A DNA stretch of 64,000 nt, taken from assembly GCA_023052935.1 (NCBI GenBank), contig CM041292.1:102863906-102927905 (forward strand). The letters are read 5' to 3'. The notes beneath the pieces were generated by a model, which was not told the DNA's origin, did not search any database, and saw only the letters and a program-made list of their open reading frames with translations. This stretch comes from Piezodorus guildinii (Eukaryota; Arthropoda; Insecta; Hemiptera; Pentatomidae). The stretch's first letter is position 1, and the number at the start of each line of letters is the position of its first letter. Positions 1 through 12,545 of this stretch are shown here, piece after piece. The position numbers were made by a program, and so were the translations under genes.

Positions 1-390
1 AAGCCATCAAAAAAAAAAAAAAAAAAATGTCTATTTCCAACTCTTAAGTCCCAGTTTATGACATGTACCGCTCCATCGATGGCAAAATATGACTATCATG
101 AGTTAATATAATTAAACACTAAACTGGATTTCTGAAAACTCTTTAATAAGTCCGTTTTATTAAAGTAATATGTTGATATTGAATTCTGGTAAATTACTGC
201 TGATTGAAAATAATTCCTTGTAAACAACAAATATTTAATTATTCAAGAACAAAAGGTGTAATAAGACATTGTTTTTACTTAAATAAATATAAACTTTTTA
301 AATAAATATGCATATAAACTGCTTTTGAAAAAAAAAAACCTAATATAATTAGTCAAACGTTGTTCGCAAACGATATCCTCCTCTTTTTCA

Positions 391-720
391 GCTCTCTTAC
401 ATTCCAAAATCCTTCGAAAAATTCTCAATGTTCCTTACTTTGTGACCAACAAACTCATCCATAAAGACCTTAATGTACCATATGTTGCTGATTTGACACG
501 TACGTGTTATCTGTCCTTCCATGACGAACTCCACTCCCACTTTAACCTACTAGTTTCAATCCTTGGTTCCTCTTCCATTCCTGGCAATCCTCCGAGGCGT
601 CTGAAAAGAAGATGCATCGAGACCTTCTAGTTTGGGCATAGTTTAAAATGTCAATTTAGAGTTCTCCGATCTCTATTTCAATCTCCAACCATCTTTGGCA
701 TAAAATTATGTAGCATTTTT
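391..720 (+). pseudogene. Jockey-type LINE ORF2, C-terminal fragment
   Basis: This is a decayed piece of the extreme C-terminus and 3' end of a Jockey-type non-LTR retrotransposon ORF2. An open stretch from about 442 to 630 reads through a conserved tail (LHSHFNLLVSILGSSSIPGN, then an RRLKRRC-like basic ending) to a stop. The motif around 400-430 (ILRKIL) matches the one at about 25815 in another fragment here, so both belong to one family. The 5' part of the element is missing. Confidence 0.6.
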
Positions 721-949
721 TCATCAGCGTAAATATTTTTGTCCATACTTGTATCGAGGCTTAACTTTAATTAATCGTACTTAATGGCTCAGGGCAATAC
801 GTTAAAATACTGAGTTATGTTAAATCGTCTTTTGGATTTAAGTTGAGGTCCTGACAGACCTTATCTCATGAAAAGAGCTACCCCTAGCAAAATAGACTGG
901 TTGTCTGGGGTTCGATGGTCAATGATCAACCAAAATAAATATTCTTAGG

Positions 950-1110
950 CTGACGGACTTTTCTCAATCTTGGTGTTCTGGAAATCAATTACCTTCGTCT
1001 GTGTACCAACCCATTGTGGCATTAGAAGAAATAAAAATGTAGATTCCTCATCCTGATCAGCTCGAATAGTCAAGAGCACTGAAAAAATTGGTTGGAGCAA
1101 ATGCTAACCT
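950..1110 (+). pseudogene. LINE RNase H-like fragment
   Basis: A short reading frame near 990-1050 gives CVPTHCGIRRNKNVD. This matches the WVPSHCGIxGNExAD signature closing the RNase H domain of Jockey/I/R1-type LINEs. Stops follow at once, so it is a relic. Confidence 0.45.
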
Positions 1111-3850
1111 ATGATGACAAATATAGACTGATGCCACGAGAAGCACTACCGCAAAACTATTACAAGAAAGGACAACAATACAAACTTGATGTTCATTAGC
1201 AGGAAATCAAGTAGAGAAGAATCTTTGAGAAGTGTTGCCATAAGGATAGTTCACCAAATACATTAAAATAACAATTCTGCTTCTTTTCAATTCTTACCTA
1301 GTCATTTGAGATAAAGTATAATACAAGATATGTTATGTATATGACATTGTCTGAAATCTTCTATGATATGTATGGTTTTCGACTCATGACAAAATAAATA
1401 AACACATTGCAACAGAAAGTATAGATATATAATATATATAGAGAGAGGAATATTGTGCCTATATAATATCTAAACTCATAAGTTTATTTGACAATTATGT
1501 AACCAAAATGTCTGAAGAATTGAGGTTACTGTGCGATGATGAGGTTTTTTTATCACTATGCCACCAGACATCCTTGTAGAAAATGGTTACATAAACATAT
1601 TTTGGAATGTAAAATTGTCACGGACCACTTGAATGTTTCGGTTACAAATTTATAAAAGAAATAAAACAGTCAAAACCAAGGACATTGCTAATACGAGCGA
1701 TTCTTATCAATAGTCTACGAAGACAAGCAAATATAATAGAAAATATCAAAAATTTTATCTTCAAGCTAAAAGTGATTCATTGGCTACGTAAAGTAACCTT
1801 TGAAAGTCGAATGACTATATATTCTTAAGGCGTGTTAAAAAAAACTGTATTTTCCCCATATTATTTAATATAACTCATATGCCAGAATCAGTATAAATAG
1901 AAAACTGTTTTTTCTTCCTATAAGATATGAAAAAAAAAAAAAAAATGAGAAACCATAGCAAACAAGGAGAGAAATTTTTTAATTAAGTTATTTACAGAAA
2001 CAATGTGATGCGAAAACAAAATAACATTGAATGGAGCGTTAAGCAGTTTCTGGATAACAAAATGTCGCCTCACACGCACTGAATTGTCAGCCATTGCGTA
2101 ACTCCCTATACGCTTTATTTTCTACCCCCACTACTTTAGAAGTTCAGCTAATCAGAAGGCAGGATGGGCCTCATCTTAGATTTACATCCTCCATAACATC
2201 CATGAATAACTGATATAGAAGATGAATTTCTGTATCCATTAAACCTTTAATGATACACCATGAGCAGCATAACAATTGAGGTAAAAAAAAAAGAAAACAT
2301 CATCTATCTTTCTTCAAATAAGGACATTCTACCATTGCGTAAACACCCTCATCCTTTATTTTCTCAACCAATGGATTTTCGCCAGGTGATTGTGAGGATT
2401 CAATCACATAACCACCCCTTCCATCTTACACCATCTTGGATTCGGACAAGGAAACAAAGATTTTTTGTATAACTTAATGAAGAAATGTAGGATTAGTTTA
2501 TTCTTAACCTTAGTGGTCAGGGTAACATCAGCCATTACGCAACGCACTCGACCATTCTTTTTTTTCAGAAACGCCTTCTCGTTCGAACTAGTAGCCAATG
2601 GCTCTCCACAATGATGCTGGGCGGATCTCTAATTACATCTACCCCTCTATCCTCTTTCGAAAACAGTACTTTCTGAGGGACATTGGTTGGAAATTTAACT
2701 CCCATTAAGTTAATGAGAAATGTTTATGTATTATAAAAAAAATGTTGGACACGGTAGTCAGACACCACATAACTTCTTTCAACCTCCACTTTTCTTTAAG
2801 ATAAGCCAAGTGATAAGATAAGACAAGTGATCAAATAGCTTCATGTCCAATGGTAAAAAAATGCCATACCTTTTTATGGAGACGCCAATAGATGTTAATT
2901 TATACGATTACATCGCTATGAAAATGATTTATGAGTAATTTAATAAAAAAAATAGTAATTCAATCACGAATTGATTGATATATAGTAAAATGATTTTAAA
3001 AAACTTGACTCTTGCTATCCGCGAACTTCTTCTAAACTACTGGACGGAATTCTGATACGATTTTTATTGTCATTTAGGGCATTCTTTTCTGATTAAGTTG
3101 GCTTGTAAGTAAACACTTCAATGTTGTTTTTTTTATAGAATTTTCTGTATCAAGGCATCAAAAAATCTTTTCTGAAATAAGAGTAGCAGTATAGACGTTG
3201 GAATATAATATAATTCCATGATTGCTTATATTGGAATTTAAGCAATATACCGTTGGAAAGCACAAGATTTTAGTAAATTTACCATGCAAGTCATTTATAA
3301 AAAAAAATCGGATGTCCAAAACCTTAATGCATGTTACTCAAATTTGATAAACACATATTAAAATTTAAAAAAAAAATAAAATAAACGTCTTAATAATAAT
3401 ACAAAATAAAATGAAAACAACTCAACAATAGGAGAATACTCCAGACTCCTGCGTCATTAATACTGGAAAATCTTCCATACTTAATATTCTTTTTAATTTT
3501 CAGTGTCTTTTAAGTTTGTGGACTACACATGTCTAATTAAGACACTATTTTGTGCAAAATTGTAAGTAATTTTATAATAATATCTATAATGTAAATTCTA
3601 ATTAAAATATCTATGTACCTACTGTATGAGTATTCATTGTTCAATGTATTCTTTTCTATATCTCTAACAATAACATCATCTATTAATTATTGTATGATAA
3701 TATTAATGTTCTGTTATTTTTGTTTTTCCATTGTTAAGGCATGGTTATGAGAACAATAAATTCTTGAAACGTCGCATAGATAAAATTGTTTATTCATTGA
3801 CTGAAACCTGAGAAAACAGAAACTTAAATCATCAACAGTCGAGAACTGAT
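1111..3850. other. AT-rich DNA, no gene recognised
   Basis: No coding exon was recognised. The phrase 'CCATTGCGTAA...TTTATTTTCT' recurs loosely near 2090, 2330 and 2525, which suggests an old local duplication. The stretch near 3245-3275 resembles the 'ATACCNTTGGAAAGC..AAGATTTTAG' box of repeat family A. Confidence 0.5.
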
Positions 3851-3854
3851 CAAA

Positions 3855-3855
3855 C

Positions 3856-3922
<67 letters not shown>
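3855..3922. repeat. (AT)n microsatellite
   Basis: Almost pure AT dinucleotide repeat of nearly 70 bp with two small interruptions. Confidence 0.95.
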
Positions 3923-4846
3923 AGACAACAAATAATTTAGGTATTCAAATTAAATGGAATACTTATAAATATTAATCTGATTACAATTTTAAAGAAAGAA
4001 AGAAATCATTTGTTGAAGACGATATTACCTTAAATAATGAAGAACAATTCCATTTAAAAAAAAAACAAAAAATCTACAAAATAAACAAATATCTCTCTTT
4101 AAGAAGACTTCTGTAGTTCTTAAACAAATTTAATACTAATTTTTAAAATATGTTTTATCTTTTTAAATCTTAGGGATACCATTTTGCTCAGCTTATAATG
4201 TAGCCCATGAACTTAATAGATTAGAAAAAGTGCAACTTCTAATTGAAAGTTTACCTTCAACATACCTTGAAATTAGACCTTCAGTTACAGACCTAGCCTA
4301 CAAAATAAATACATGGAATGCAAGGGTTGTATTTTATATGATTGTTTATTTCGTAAAATATTAAGAAATCTATAAAGTAGTGTTAACTAAAAATATAATT
4401 AAATAGAAAATCCAATATTCAAAAAGTAAAACTAATTCCTTCAGAAATTAGAATATTCTTTTCTAACATTATATGTTTTCTAACACTGTCTTGTTAATAA
4501 AGTTAGGATTCTATTTATTTTTTCCTCATCTGTAGAAATTATGTATTCCAAAATCGATTGCTTATGTTAATCTAAGCTAAAATAATGCTCATTTATCCTA
4601 AACTATAATGAATATTTTAGTAATTGAAGTTTATGAATAATGATTTTTATAAAATATTATTAGTCAATAACCTCAAGTAATATACGTTCCGTAAAATAAA
4701 AAAATTGGTAATCCTGAGGTTTACCAAAATGGTTTTAGTTTGTGTACAAGACATTTTACATCAAAACGTGTCTATTTTGAACAAAGTAAAGGAATAGTAT
4801 AGGAAACCACCTTTCCGTTAATATTTCTAAATAGTTTTAGTATTTT

Positions 4847-5125
4847 GATAAATGGAGGATTAAACCTAATCATCATAAAACTGAAGTCATACTTATTACC
4901 AAATGCAGGCCTTCAATTGACAGATATGTAACAATAGAAGGAAACCCTATAACGTGGTGTAAATATGTTAACTACTTAGGGGTACTTCTTGATTCTAGAT
5001 TGACATTCACAAACCATGTTAATAAAGCTTTAGAGGTCATGCAAAAATTATCCAAGTATTCTAGGCATAATATAATTAATACAAAGTTAGTAAATTATCT
5101 TTATATGAGGTCTATAATATGTTAA
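4847..5125 (+). pseudogene. LINE reverse transcriptase fragment
   Basis: A 92-codon open stretch begins DKWRIKPNHHKTEVILITK and contains CKYVNYLGVLLDSRLTF. These are the post-YADD motifs (W..K.N..KT; YLG..LD..L.W..H) of Jockey-like reverse transcriptases. It ends at a TAA after MRSIIC, and sequence resembling the next part of the domain continues in another frame. It is a truncated, dead copy with nothing host-like around it. Confidence 0.7.
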
Positions 5126-6323
5126 GCTTGTCGTGTATGGTTTAACATATGCGCGAAAAATTACAAAAAAAAAAACAACAAAAGAAAATAACACATTTTT
5201 GCAAAATAGATATTATCCTAGATGGACGATAATCAGCCTATTACATTATTTTTTAAATGTGCCTATCATTTCAACTTTTATTTTTATTAACAATAGATTT
5301 TTTTAGTTCATGTACAAATAGTAATCATGACCATATAAGGGAAATTGTTAATTATTTTAAAGCCGATTTAACTTATAAAACTTACAAATATATAAGGCTA
5401 AAACATATTGTTATTTACATTATCTGTGTTTACATTTCTTATTATTTTTCCTTATTTAATTATTTGTCTTATTTTTAGTTTTTTTTTAGAGGTTTTTTTA
5501 TTTTTTTATTGGTTTCCCTCTTGTACTGTACTTTAGCAGATTAATTTAAATTATGATTATTTTTACTTTTATGTAAGTGTAAACAAGCCCAGCCCGTCGT
5601 TATTTATTACTTGTTTTTATGTGTATACTATGTTTTTGTATGCATATTTTTGTTAATAAACATATTATTTAATTAGAGGAAATAAAAGAAAGTATTTTCT
5701 ATATTATTCATATATATCTTCTGTAAAGTCTAGAAAGGCCTCCTACTTAAGTTGAGTCAGGTGAGACGAATGGTTTGGGGTTTCATTTGTAAAAATACCG
5801 CTTGTACTTGAGGTCAACACGCAGGTACTACTTCTGACATTTGGAGGAACTTGTGCAACACTGCATGAAGTGGTCAACTTGAAACAGGTGAGAATACGAT
5901 ACAATCCAGATTTATTTATTTATTTCGCAATGCTGCACATGTTACTGTTATGTAATAAATCTCAGACTGTAGTTGACTCCGTAGGTTTGTGCATGAGTTA
6001 CCATACGACGTTCAATAACATTCAGTCAAACTGATTATTGATCCAGGACAGAATAGACGCAACGGTGATACGATTTGTGATCTGCTTAAAGTAAGTTATA
6101 CAATTTATATTCAGAATCAAAGTAGAACGTTTGTGAAAATTTGTTAAATAATAAAAATGATTTTTTTTGCCATCAAAATATTAAAATGTTTTAAACCTTT
6201 GAAATTGCAATCAGCAAAGTTAAAAATAAGCTATGAAATAAAATTTACTTATTTTGTTAAATGAAAGATAGATGAAAGATCGTAAATCTTAAATGAGTTT
6301 TTTTTGTATTAAGAAAACTGTGT
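5126..6323. other. AT-rich DNA, nothing recognised
   Basis: A minor poly(A)-like stretch at about 5163-5174 may be the tail of the preceding LINE fragment. Nothing else in the interval was recognised. Confidence 0.5.
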
Positions 6324-6640
6324 GAACGGATGGGGTGGCCTAGTGCATAGAGCACTAGTCTACTGTTCTCCAGATCCCGGGTTCGAATCCTGGTAGTAGT
6401 AGGATATTATTTATTCTGCTATTTCAGCCAAGGGACGACCCTGGGTATAAGACCCTCATAAGGCACACCCCGCCTCTATTAAGTGGGTAACCTAAAATAG
6501 TGATTAAACCCTGGGGGCTGATAGTGATCTCGGTCTTATTACCTCATCGAACGATTATTGGTGTTGAAACAACACTAATCTCTTCAAGTACTAAGCCCAA
6601 GACCCTTCAGAGGTTAGTGTGGTACAGGTTTTTATATGTA
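6324..6640 (+). mobile_element. tRNA-derived SINE (family 1)
   Basis: The 5' part carries a pol III box A (TGGCCTAGTGC, 6336-6346) and box B (GGTTCGAATCC, 6380-6390) at near-tRNA spacing. The ends cannot pair as an acceptor stem, and about 240 bp of unrelated body follows, so this is a SINE rather than a tRNA gene. The body includes a GC-richer tract (AAGGGACGACCCTGGG) and ends in a T/G-rich stretch. Only one copy was seen here, and no target-site duplication was found. Confidence 0.7.
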
Positions 6641-7522
6641 TTTGTAAATGTTTGTGTGTAATATTTGTGAGTGTGTACTTATACTTTTTTTTTAACTAAG
6701 ACTCGTATATCATGCTTTTTTTACATTGGATTGGCAAATAAGTTCATTCAGGATAAAATAAAATCTTATGAAAATTATAAAATGAAATTAAAAAATGGAA
6801 GATGGGTTGAAGATCCGCTAGACTAGTCTCCTAGCCAGAAGCCACGCTACATCTCCAGGACTAAATATACCATCACTTTGGTAAACACCTAGCTTTATTT
6901 TTACACCTTCTTCATTCATCAAAATATTGTTTTATTTAATTAAACTTTTTAAAGTTTCACCTTTTATTGAAGATGATTTTACCAGTGACTATTTTGCTTG
7001 TTTTCATCTGGAAAGTCTTTCCGTAACACTTGTATTACACGTTTCACCATAAAGGAAACACAGATGTTTTGTCTTTTAATGCTTAATCGATATAGCACAA
7101 TTTCATCCTTTCTAAGATACACTAGCTGAACATGACCATCACCAAACCTTGGTGAAGCTTTTATTCTCAAGGCTTCGGCACAAACTCCAGGTTGCACTGT
7201 TCTATTGCCCTTGATAAGGGGATCATGGCTGCATGGATGCAGTTTGCTATGCTAATGCAATAGACAATATATCAGTAGCGGAGAGGCCGGAACCCAATAC
7301 TAAGGATAACCAGAACATAACGTATCTTTACGATTTTAAGATAGATTGGAGAGTAATTCTCCTCGTGAATTCCTCTTCCGCTTCATGTTTACACTGAATT
7401 AAAAAGCGGAGGAGGAAGTATACAGCTCTTAGTATGATGAATTATAGAAATTACGAGTTTAAATTATCAATATTATATGATGTTTAATGTAACACTGGCT
7501 TATCAGAGTGTAATATATTTAA
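6641..7522. other. No gene recognised
   Basis: AT-rich sequence with short chance reading frames only. Confidence 0.4.
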
Positions 7523-8335
7523 AAATCTGGTGAGGGCAACACACGACTTTCACTTACCTCCATTTTTAAAATCAATGAAGGAATTTTCAAATACAGTTAG
7601 AGATAAAAATACGTGAAACTATTAAAGAACTAATTAAATGGAATTTATACAGAAACAAGTGTTTTATTAAAAAATCTATTATATTGTTATCTTAAATAAT
7701 TAGTTAGTTTTATCTTCTTTTCATCACTCTCTATTAACTTTTAAAAGCTTGAGTATAAGATAATATTTTTTTCTAAAATCTTTAGCTTTTCAACGGTATA
7801 TCACACATGTATATTACTGTTCTTGTGTTAAAAAACAAAAAATGTCTTTAAAAATACATTTTTTCAGTTTTTTCCTTTAGTTGGGTATCGAATTCATTCA
7901 ATTTATATATTTATCTGTTTTTCATCAGTGGTAACAAGATAATATATTATTTTTATAGAATCAACAAAATTAAAGGTTAGAGAAAGAAAATTTAAAATAT
8001 GGGCATTTAAGCCCTGACAGACTATTTTAATCCGAATGAAACCTAAATAAAAATCGTCGGAACCATTTTCGAGAAAATCGAAAAAAGGTGCAAAATTCAT
8101 AGTATAAATGGCTCTCCTGGTTAGCTCATTTTGATGAAAAAGGTTTTGTAACATTTCGGGCGTATATAGGACTTACCGTTTCCGCCCGGGAGTTACCACA
8201 CACAGACCTTTTTGCGGGACTTGGTTATTTGGACTCAGCGAACCCTAAAATTTCCGTTGAAAACTGGAATTCGAAAATTTTTACGATTGCAATACTTTCC
8301 CTTACTATATATAGTAAGTGAAAGTAAAAATCTGC
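7523..8335 (-). repeat. Dispersed repeat family A, near-complete copy
   Basis: Read on the minus strand, this copy runs from ACTTTCACTTACTATATATAGTAAGG-like left-end sequence (near 8330) to the right end GGTAAGTGAAAGTCGTGTG...CCAGATTTTT (near 7523). It shares with the copy at 61764 the phrases GTCCCGCAAAAAGGTCTGTGTG, GCTTAAATGCC and CCATTGGAAA..CTAAAGATTTT, with internal deletions. There is no long ORF. The class is unknown; the inverted GGTAAGTGAAAGT motifs suggest a non-autonomous DNA element. Confidence 0.75.
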
Positions 8336-9884
8336 CCAAGCATTTTTATCTTTGATCGGATCACATTCATAGATCTCTCCCCTCCCCTCCAAAGTCCACT
8401 AAAAAAAAATTTAAGTGAATGATTTTTATTTTTATTATGAAGACTCATGGCTATTAAAAAAAACACCAGGAAATCTTCTATTTAGCCACTAAATTTTATA
8501 ATAATCACAATCATTGAATCACGGGAATATTTTTTCTGAGGACAGTCATTAAAAAGAAACAACTAAATAGTTTTATCTATTTATTGTCTGCAGAAATGTC
8601 GACAATAACCATTATTATTAGTTCCACAAACAAATATATTACTAATTTATTGGCAGACTATAAATACTTAAAACTATTTGATTGTTTCATTTTACTGACC
8701 GCCACTAGGGCTGATTTCTTCCTTGACTCTCAACGGTCAACGAATTTCAGTCATCAATAATTGAATCAGTGCTCCAGGAATCCCATTCCTTCTGAAAGCC
8801 ATTTTGCAGGCACATTGCTACCGGCATCATTACCCTCTACCTGACAGGTTCAAAATATATAATAACCTAGGAGTTCTAAATCCTTAAAGATTCTAGTCAT
8901 AACGAGAAACAAAATTGTAAGAATAAATCTCATTGTAGTATTAAACAAATTATTAGTTTGGTAGTCGAGGAATCAATAAATCAAACTAAGAATAAAATCG
9001 ATTTCCTCAATTTCCCTTAGGGGCTTACTAAAGCTCCAGGCACGAAAATCACATTGTTTGTGCTAAAAGATTTTATGACGTCAGAACTCTCAGTAATAAT
9101 TATATATAATACAATTATATCTTGTTATTTGCGATCGTCACAAACCTTTCTTACACCAAATCAGCAAATTTGTTTAAAAATACAAATAATGAAAAGATAC
9201 CTATATTTAGGTTTTCATAGAGGTTATTCATGATTTATTGATGTAAACCATAGCTGGTCTCAAACTTTGGTAGTAACTAGTAAATATTACCAAAAAAAAC
9301 ATTCATGCGGATTATTTACACAGGCTTACATATTTATTACTTAATTGCCGTACGAGAAAATTATACCTTAATTGCGACCATTAACAAATCCAAGACTTTG
9401 CCGAAAAATATTAAAAGGGCTGCATTATTTAGACTGATCTGGAAGGCTAGCTGAGAGGGAAGTTATTGTAAAAGGGCAAGGCACTTCAGCCAGCGCATAG
9501 AGTAATTTAAGTTGAGTTCCTATACAATCAAGAATAAGAATTTCTTTTTGTTAGCTCCGTATACGGTAATAGACTAGCTGAGGCAATTATGGCGTGTATG
9601 GAACCAGTTTTCTTGGTGTCCATTAAATTTTAAGACCATTATAACGTTTTTCAGATATCCACAACACTAAAAATGGGAGACATAATTGTTCGCAATGTAC
9701 ACGTGAGTAGCATTTCCAGACACACATATACATATATATTTGTATAATAGGAATCTATTATTTTAGAAGAATTTTATAATTCCTAAAAAGGAAATAGTGC
9801 CGCTTAATTGCTCAATGACTGACTTGAAAGTCGAGGACCATAAAATGAAATACACGTATTTACAAAGGTATGAGGAATTTATAT
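8336..9884. other. No gene recognised
   Basis: AT-rich DNA without recognisable coding exons or repeats shared with the rest of the window. Confidence 0.4.
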
Positions 9885-10095
9885 TTTCATTCACTTACCT
9901 ATATATGAAATATATAGTAAGGGAAAGTTTCTTGATAGTGGAAATTTTCTTTTTACGATTTTCTCAAATGATTTTAATTAAACTCGCTATACCGCTGTAA
10001 AACTGATCTGACTTTAATACCATGTAGGTTTCATTCTGACTGAAATTGACCGACAGATGTTAAATGCCGATATTATAAAATGTCTTCCTTTTCCC
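9885..10095 (+). repeat. Family A, left-part fragment
   Basis: Begins TTCACTTACCTATATATGAA and continues through the shared AAACTCGCTATA and AATGCCGATATTATAAA phrases. An internal stretch that includes the TG-rich zone has been deleted. Confidence 0.7.
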
Positions 10096-10499
10096 TTTTT
10101 TTAGTTTTCTTAGAAATAATTAATCTTTAAACTTGTTAGCGTTTAAACAAAATGGGTTTTGTAATTGATAAATGAAGGCATAGAAGCCCTTGAAAGGTTA
10201 ATAGTGCACGCAGCGCATATAGAAATCCTCCTTAGAATACCTTCGGGTAATAGAAGGGCAAATATTTGTGACATGTACATATCATATTTGTATTTGTATT
10301 TAGTGTAAAAATAAAACCAGAGGGTATGAACAAAAAAATGGTTATTAGTTTAGTCATAACACTTTTGATAGTTTAAGAGGTATGACAACCATGACTCAGG
10401 GGTACTCCGTACCTCCACCAATGGGTGTTTTATAGCTATTAATTAATTGCTACTCGTGAAAATACCTATTTTTGTGTGTGGGGATAAACCACCGAAACT

Positions 10500-12190
10500 C
10501 ATCGCTTAGCAATAAGTTTTAATAAGGCTTGTTAAGCTTAGCGCCTTAAAGCTGTTGGGGTCCACACCTATCCCGTGGGCTCAATCCTCGACAGCTGACA
10601 CGTCTATGGCCGATGAAATGATTCTCGACCCAACCACATCGTCAGGCAAGACTGGTGGAAAACAACTCAGAGCAGAAGCTAGTCTCCAAGACGACGGATG
10701 GGAACGTCCGAAGAAGGTGTGCCGCACTTTTAATGAAAAGACGAATTTCTCCGTAAGTACTACTAACCTCTATACTTAATGAGGTTAACAATGGCGGCGG
10801 TAAAGAGAAAGTGAAGAAACCACCATCCATAGTAATAAGTGGGGCTAGGAAGAGTATCGATGCAGTGAGCCAAATAAAAACGGTTGGATTTGAAGGTTTC
10901 ACAATACAGAAGACACAGGAAGGTATAATTTCCAGGCCGATCTATGTCCGGACCACCATCTGGCGAAGTTACAGACGGAAGTGTGCCAAGCTATTATAAA
11001 GAACGATGTGACTGCCATGATCACTATAGACTGCACGGAAGCGTTCGACTCCGTGTCACATAGTCTTCTATGCAAAACACTACAAGATAACGAAGTTCCT
11101 GAACAGCTTTACACCATCCTGCGGTCTTTTCTACAGAAGCGTACATCAACGTACAAGTTGGCGAAGCGGTATCCGAAGACATCGCACTCACCACTCACCT
11201 GTGGAGTTCCCCAAGGGTCTGTGCTATCTCCAATCTCTATGTAAACGGCTGAAACTGTTGGAGCAAGATATAAACGAGCGACTGTTGCGGCTTATGCCGA
11301 CGACATCGCTATCTATAGCAGCTCAATAAGTTGCAGAGACAGCTCTACGGCAGGCGGAGGAGGTCCGTTTGGAAATCACCAAGAGACTGAAAGGACTAAA
11401 TATTACAGTCCCAAAAAGACGGACTGTATTATTTCCTCCTTCCAAAAAACAAGCGCCGTCTTCCAAAAACCTATAAGGTAGCGGGCATAGTTAGCAAACC
11501 GGCGAACAGTATATTGTATCTTGGCATCACCCTCGATAGGCACTTGACACTAACTCGTCACTGCAATAAAAAAATAAAGATGGTGAGGTCCAAGACATAC
11601 CGACGGAACCATCTTCTGACATCTCCAAACCTATCACTCCGCCTCAAATTGATGATTTATAAAAGCGTGATTAGGCCATCACTGCTGCATGGTGCACCCA
11701 TGTTAGCTAATATAAGACCTGCCACGAAGCTCCAACAGTTTCAGAACGACGTGCTGAGACGTATAGTAAGAAATATGAAACTACAAAAGACTAAAACAGA
11801 CATACTGCTCTCTACCTTCGAACTCCGAACAGTGACTGACTACATCACTAGGAGACAGATTAAATTCTTTGACAGTCCAAAATTTTGTACAAACTCTTTA
11901 TTTCAGACGCTTTCCCGAACAGGCAGGCCACAGAGTTAACAACAATATGTAGGGAGCCTCAGCCTTCACTGAGGATTAATCAATGAATCAAAACTCCGGT
12001 GAACCCCGTCACAGGAAGAAGATTAATGACATACCTACGAAGAAGACATATTTTCTCGCCTCCTCATCCCTCTCTTAAAATGTACCATGTGCAGTAGAAG
12101 AGATGGCCAACAAACCAACAGATTGGAGAATTTTAACCCAAACTACAAGGGGCTTTGAAATAAATAAAAAAAACAAAACAACATGGGTAA
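10500..12190 (+). mobile_element. Internally deleted Jockey-like LINE (gag head joined to RT)
   Basis: Upstream frames (10555-10779, 10811-10925) look like the N-terminal part of a LINE ORF1, with a Gag-like segment PPSIVISGARKSIDAVSQIK. At about 10925-10932 this passes directly into reverse transcriptase: CPDHHLAKLQTEV, then TIDCTEAFDSVSH (RT motif A), then GVPQGSVLSP (motif B). AYADDIAIYSS (motif C) follows near 11291, and YLGITLDRHLTLTRHCNKK in the 11514-11939 frame. The rest of Gag, the endonuclease and the RT N-terminus are missing, so the copy cannot work. Frameshifts separate the RT blocks. A CCTCAG...CTGAGG hairpin lies after the stop (11957-11974), and an A-rich tail ends near 12184. 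Confidence 0.8.
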
Positions 12191-12289
12191 GCATGTAATT
12201 TGAAAATATTTGATAACCAAATGTGGGAGAAATTAGCAGACATATTTTTCAGGTTACTTTTTTTTTCTCATAATAGAATGATACAATAA

Positions 12290-12545
12290 TATAGATGTTC
12301 AATTTATCAAAAAGCTAAAGATTTTAGAAAAAATGTTAGCTGATGTACAAAGTTGTACAAGGTAATGGAGAGTGACGAAAAGCGTGTGGAACTATATGAT
12401 TGTAGTCGATAATAAGTTATTCTTTTATTTATGCAAAAGTAAATGTTTCCATCAAACGTAATTGTTTAAACTTTTTTCAAATCTAACTTTATTTAACTTC
12501 ATGAATTGATTTTAACAACAGATGTAAGTGAAATTCGTGATGAAA
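12290..12545 (+). repeat. Family A, right-half fragment (diverged)
   Basis: Shares AAAGCTAAAGATTTTAGAAAA and GAGAGTGACGAAAAG with other copies and ends at a mutated right end, TGTAAGTGAAATTCGTG. The left half is absent. Confidence 0.65.

Noticed and set aside
6324..6400. Functional tRNA gene
   Set aside because: Box A and B are present, but the ends cannot form an acceptor stem and unrelated sequence follows; better explained as a SINE head.
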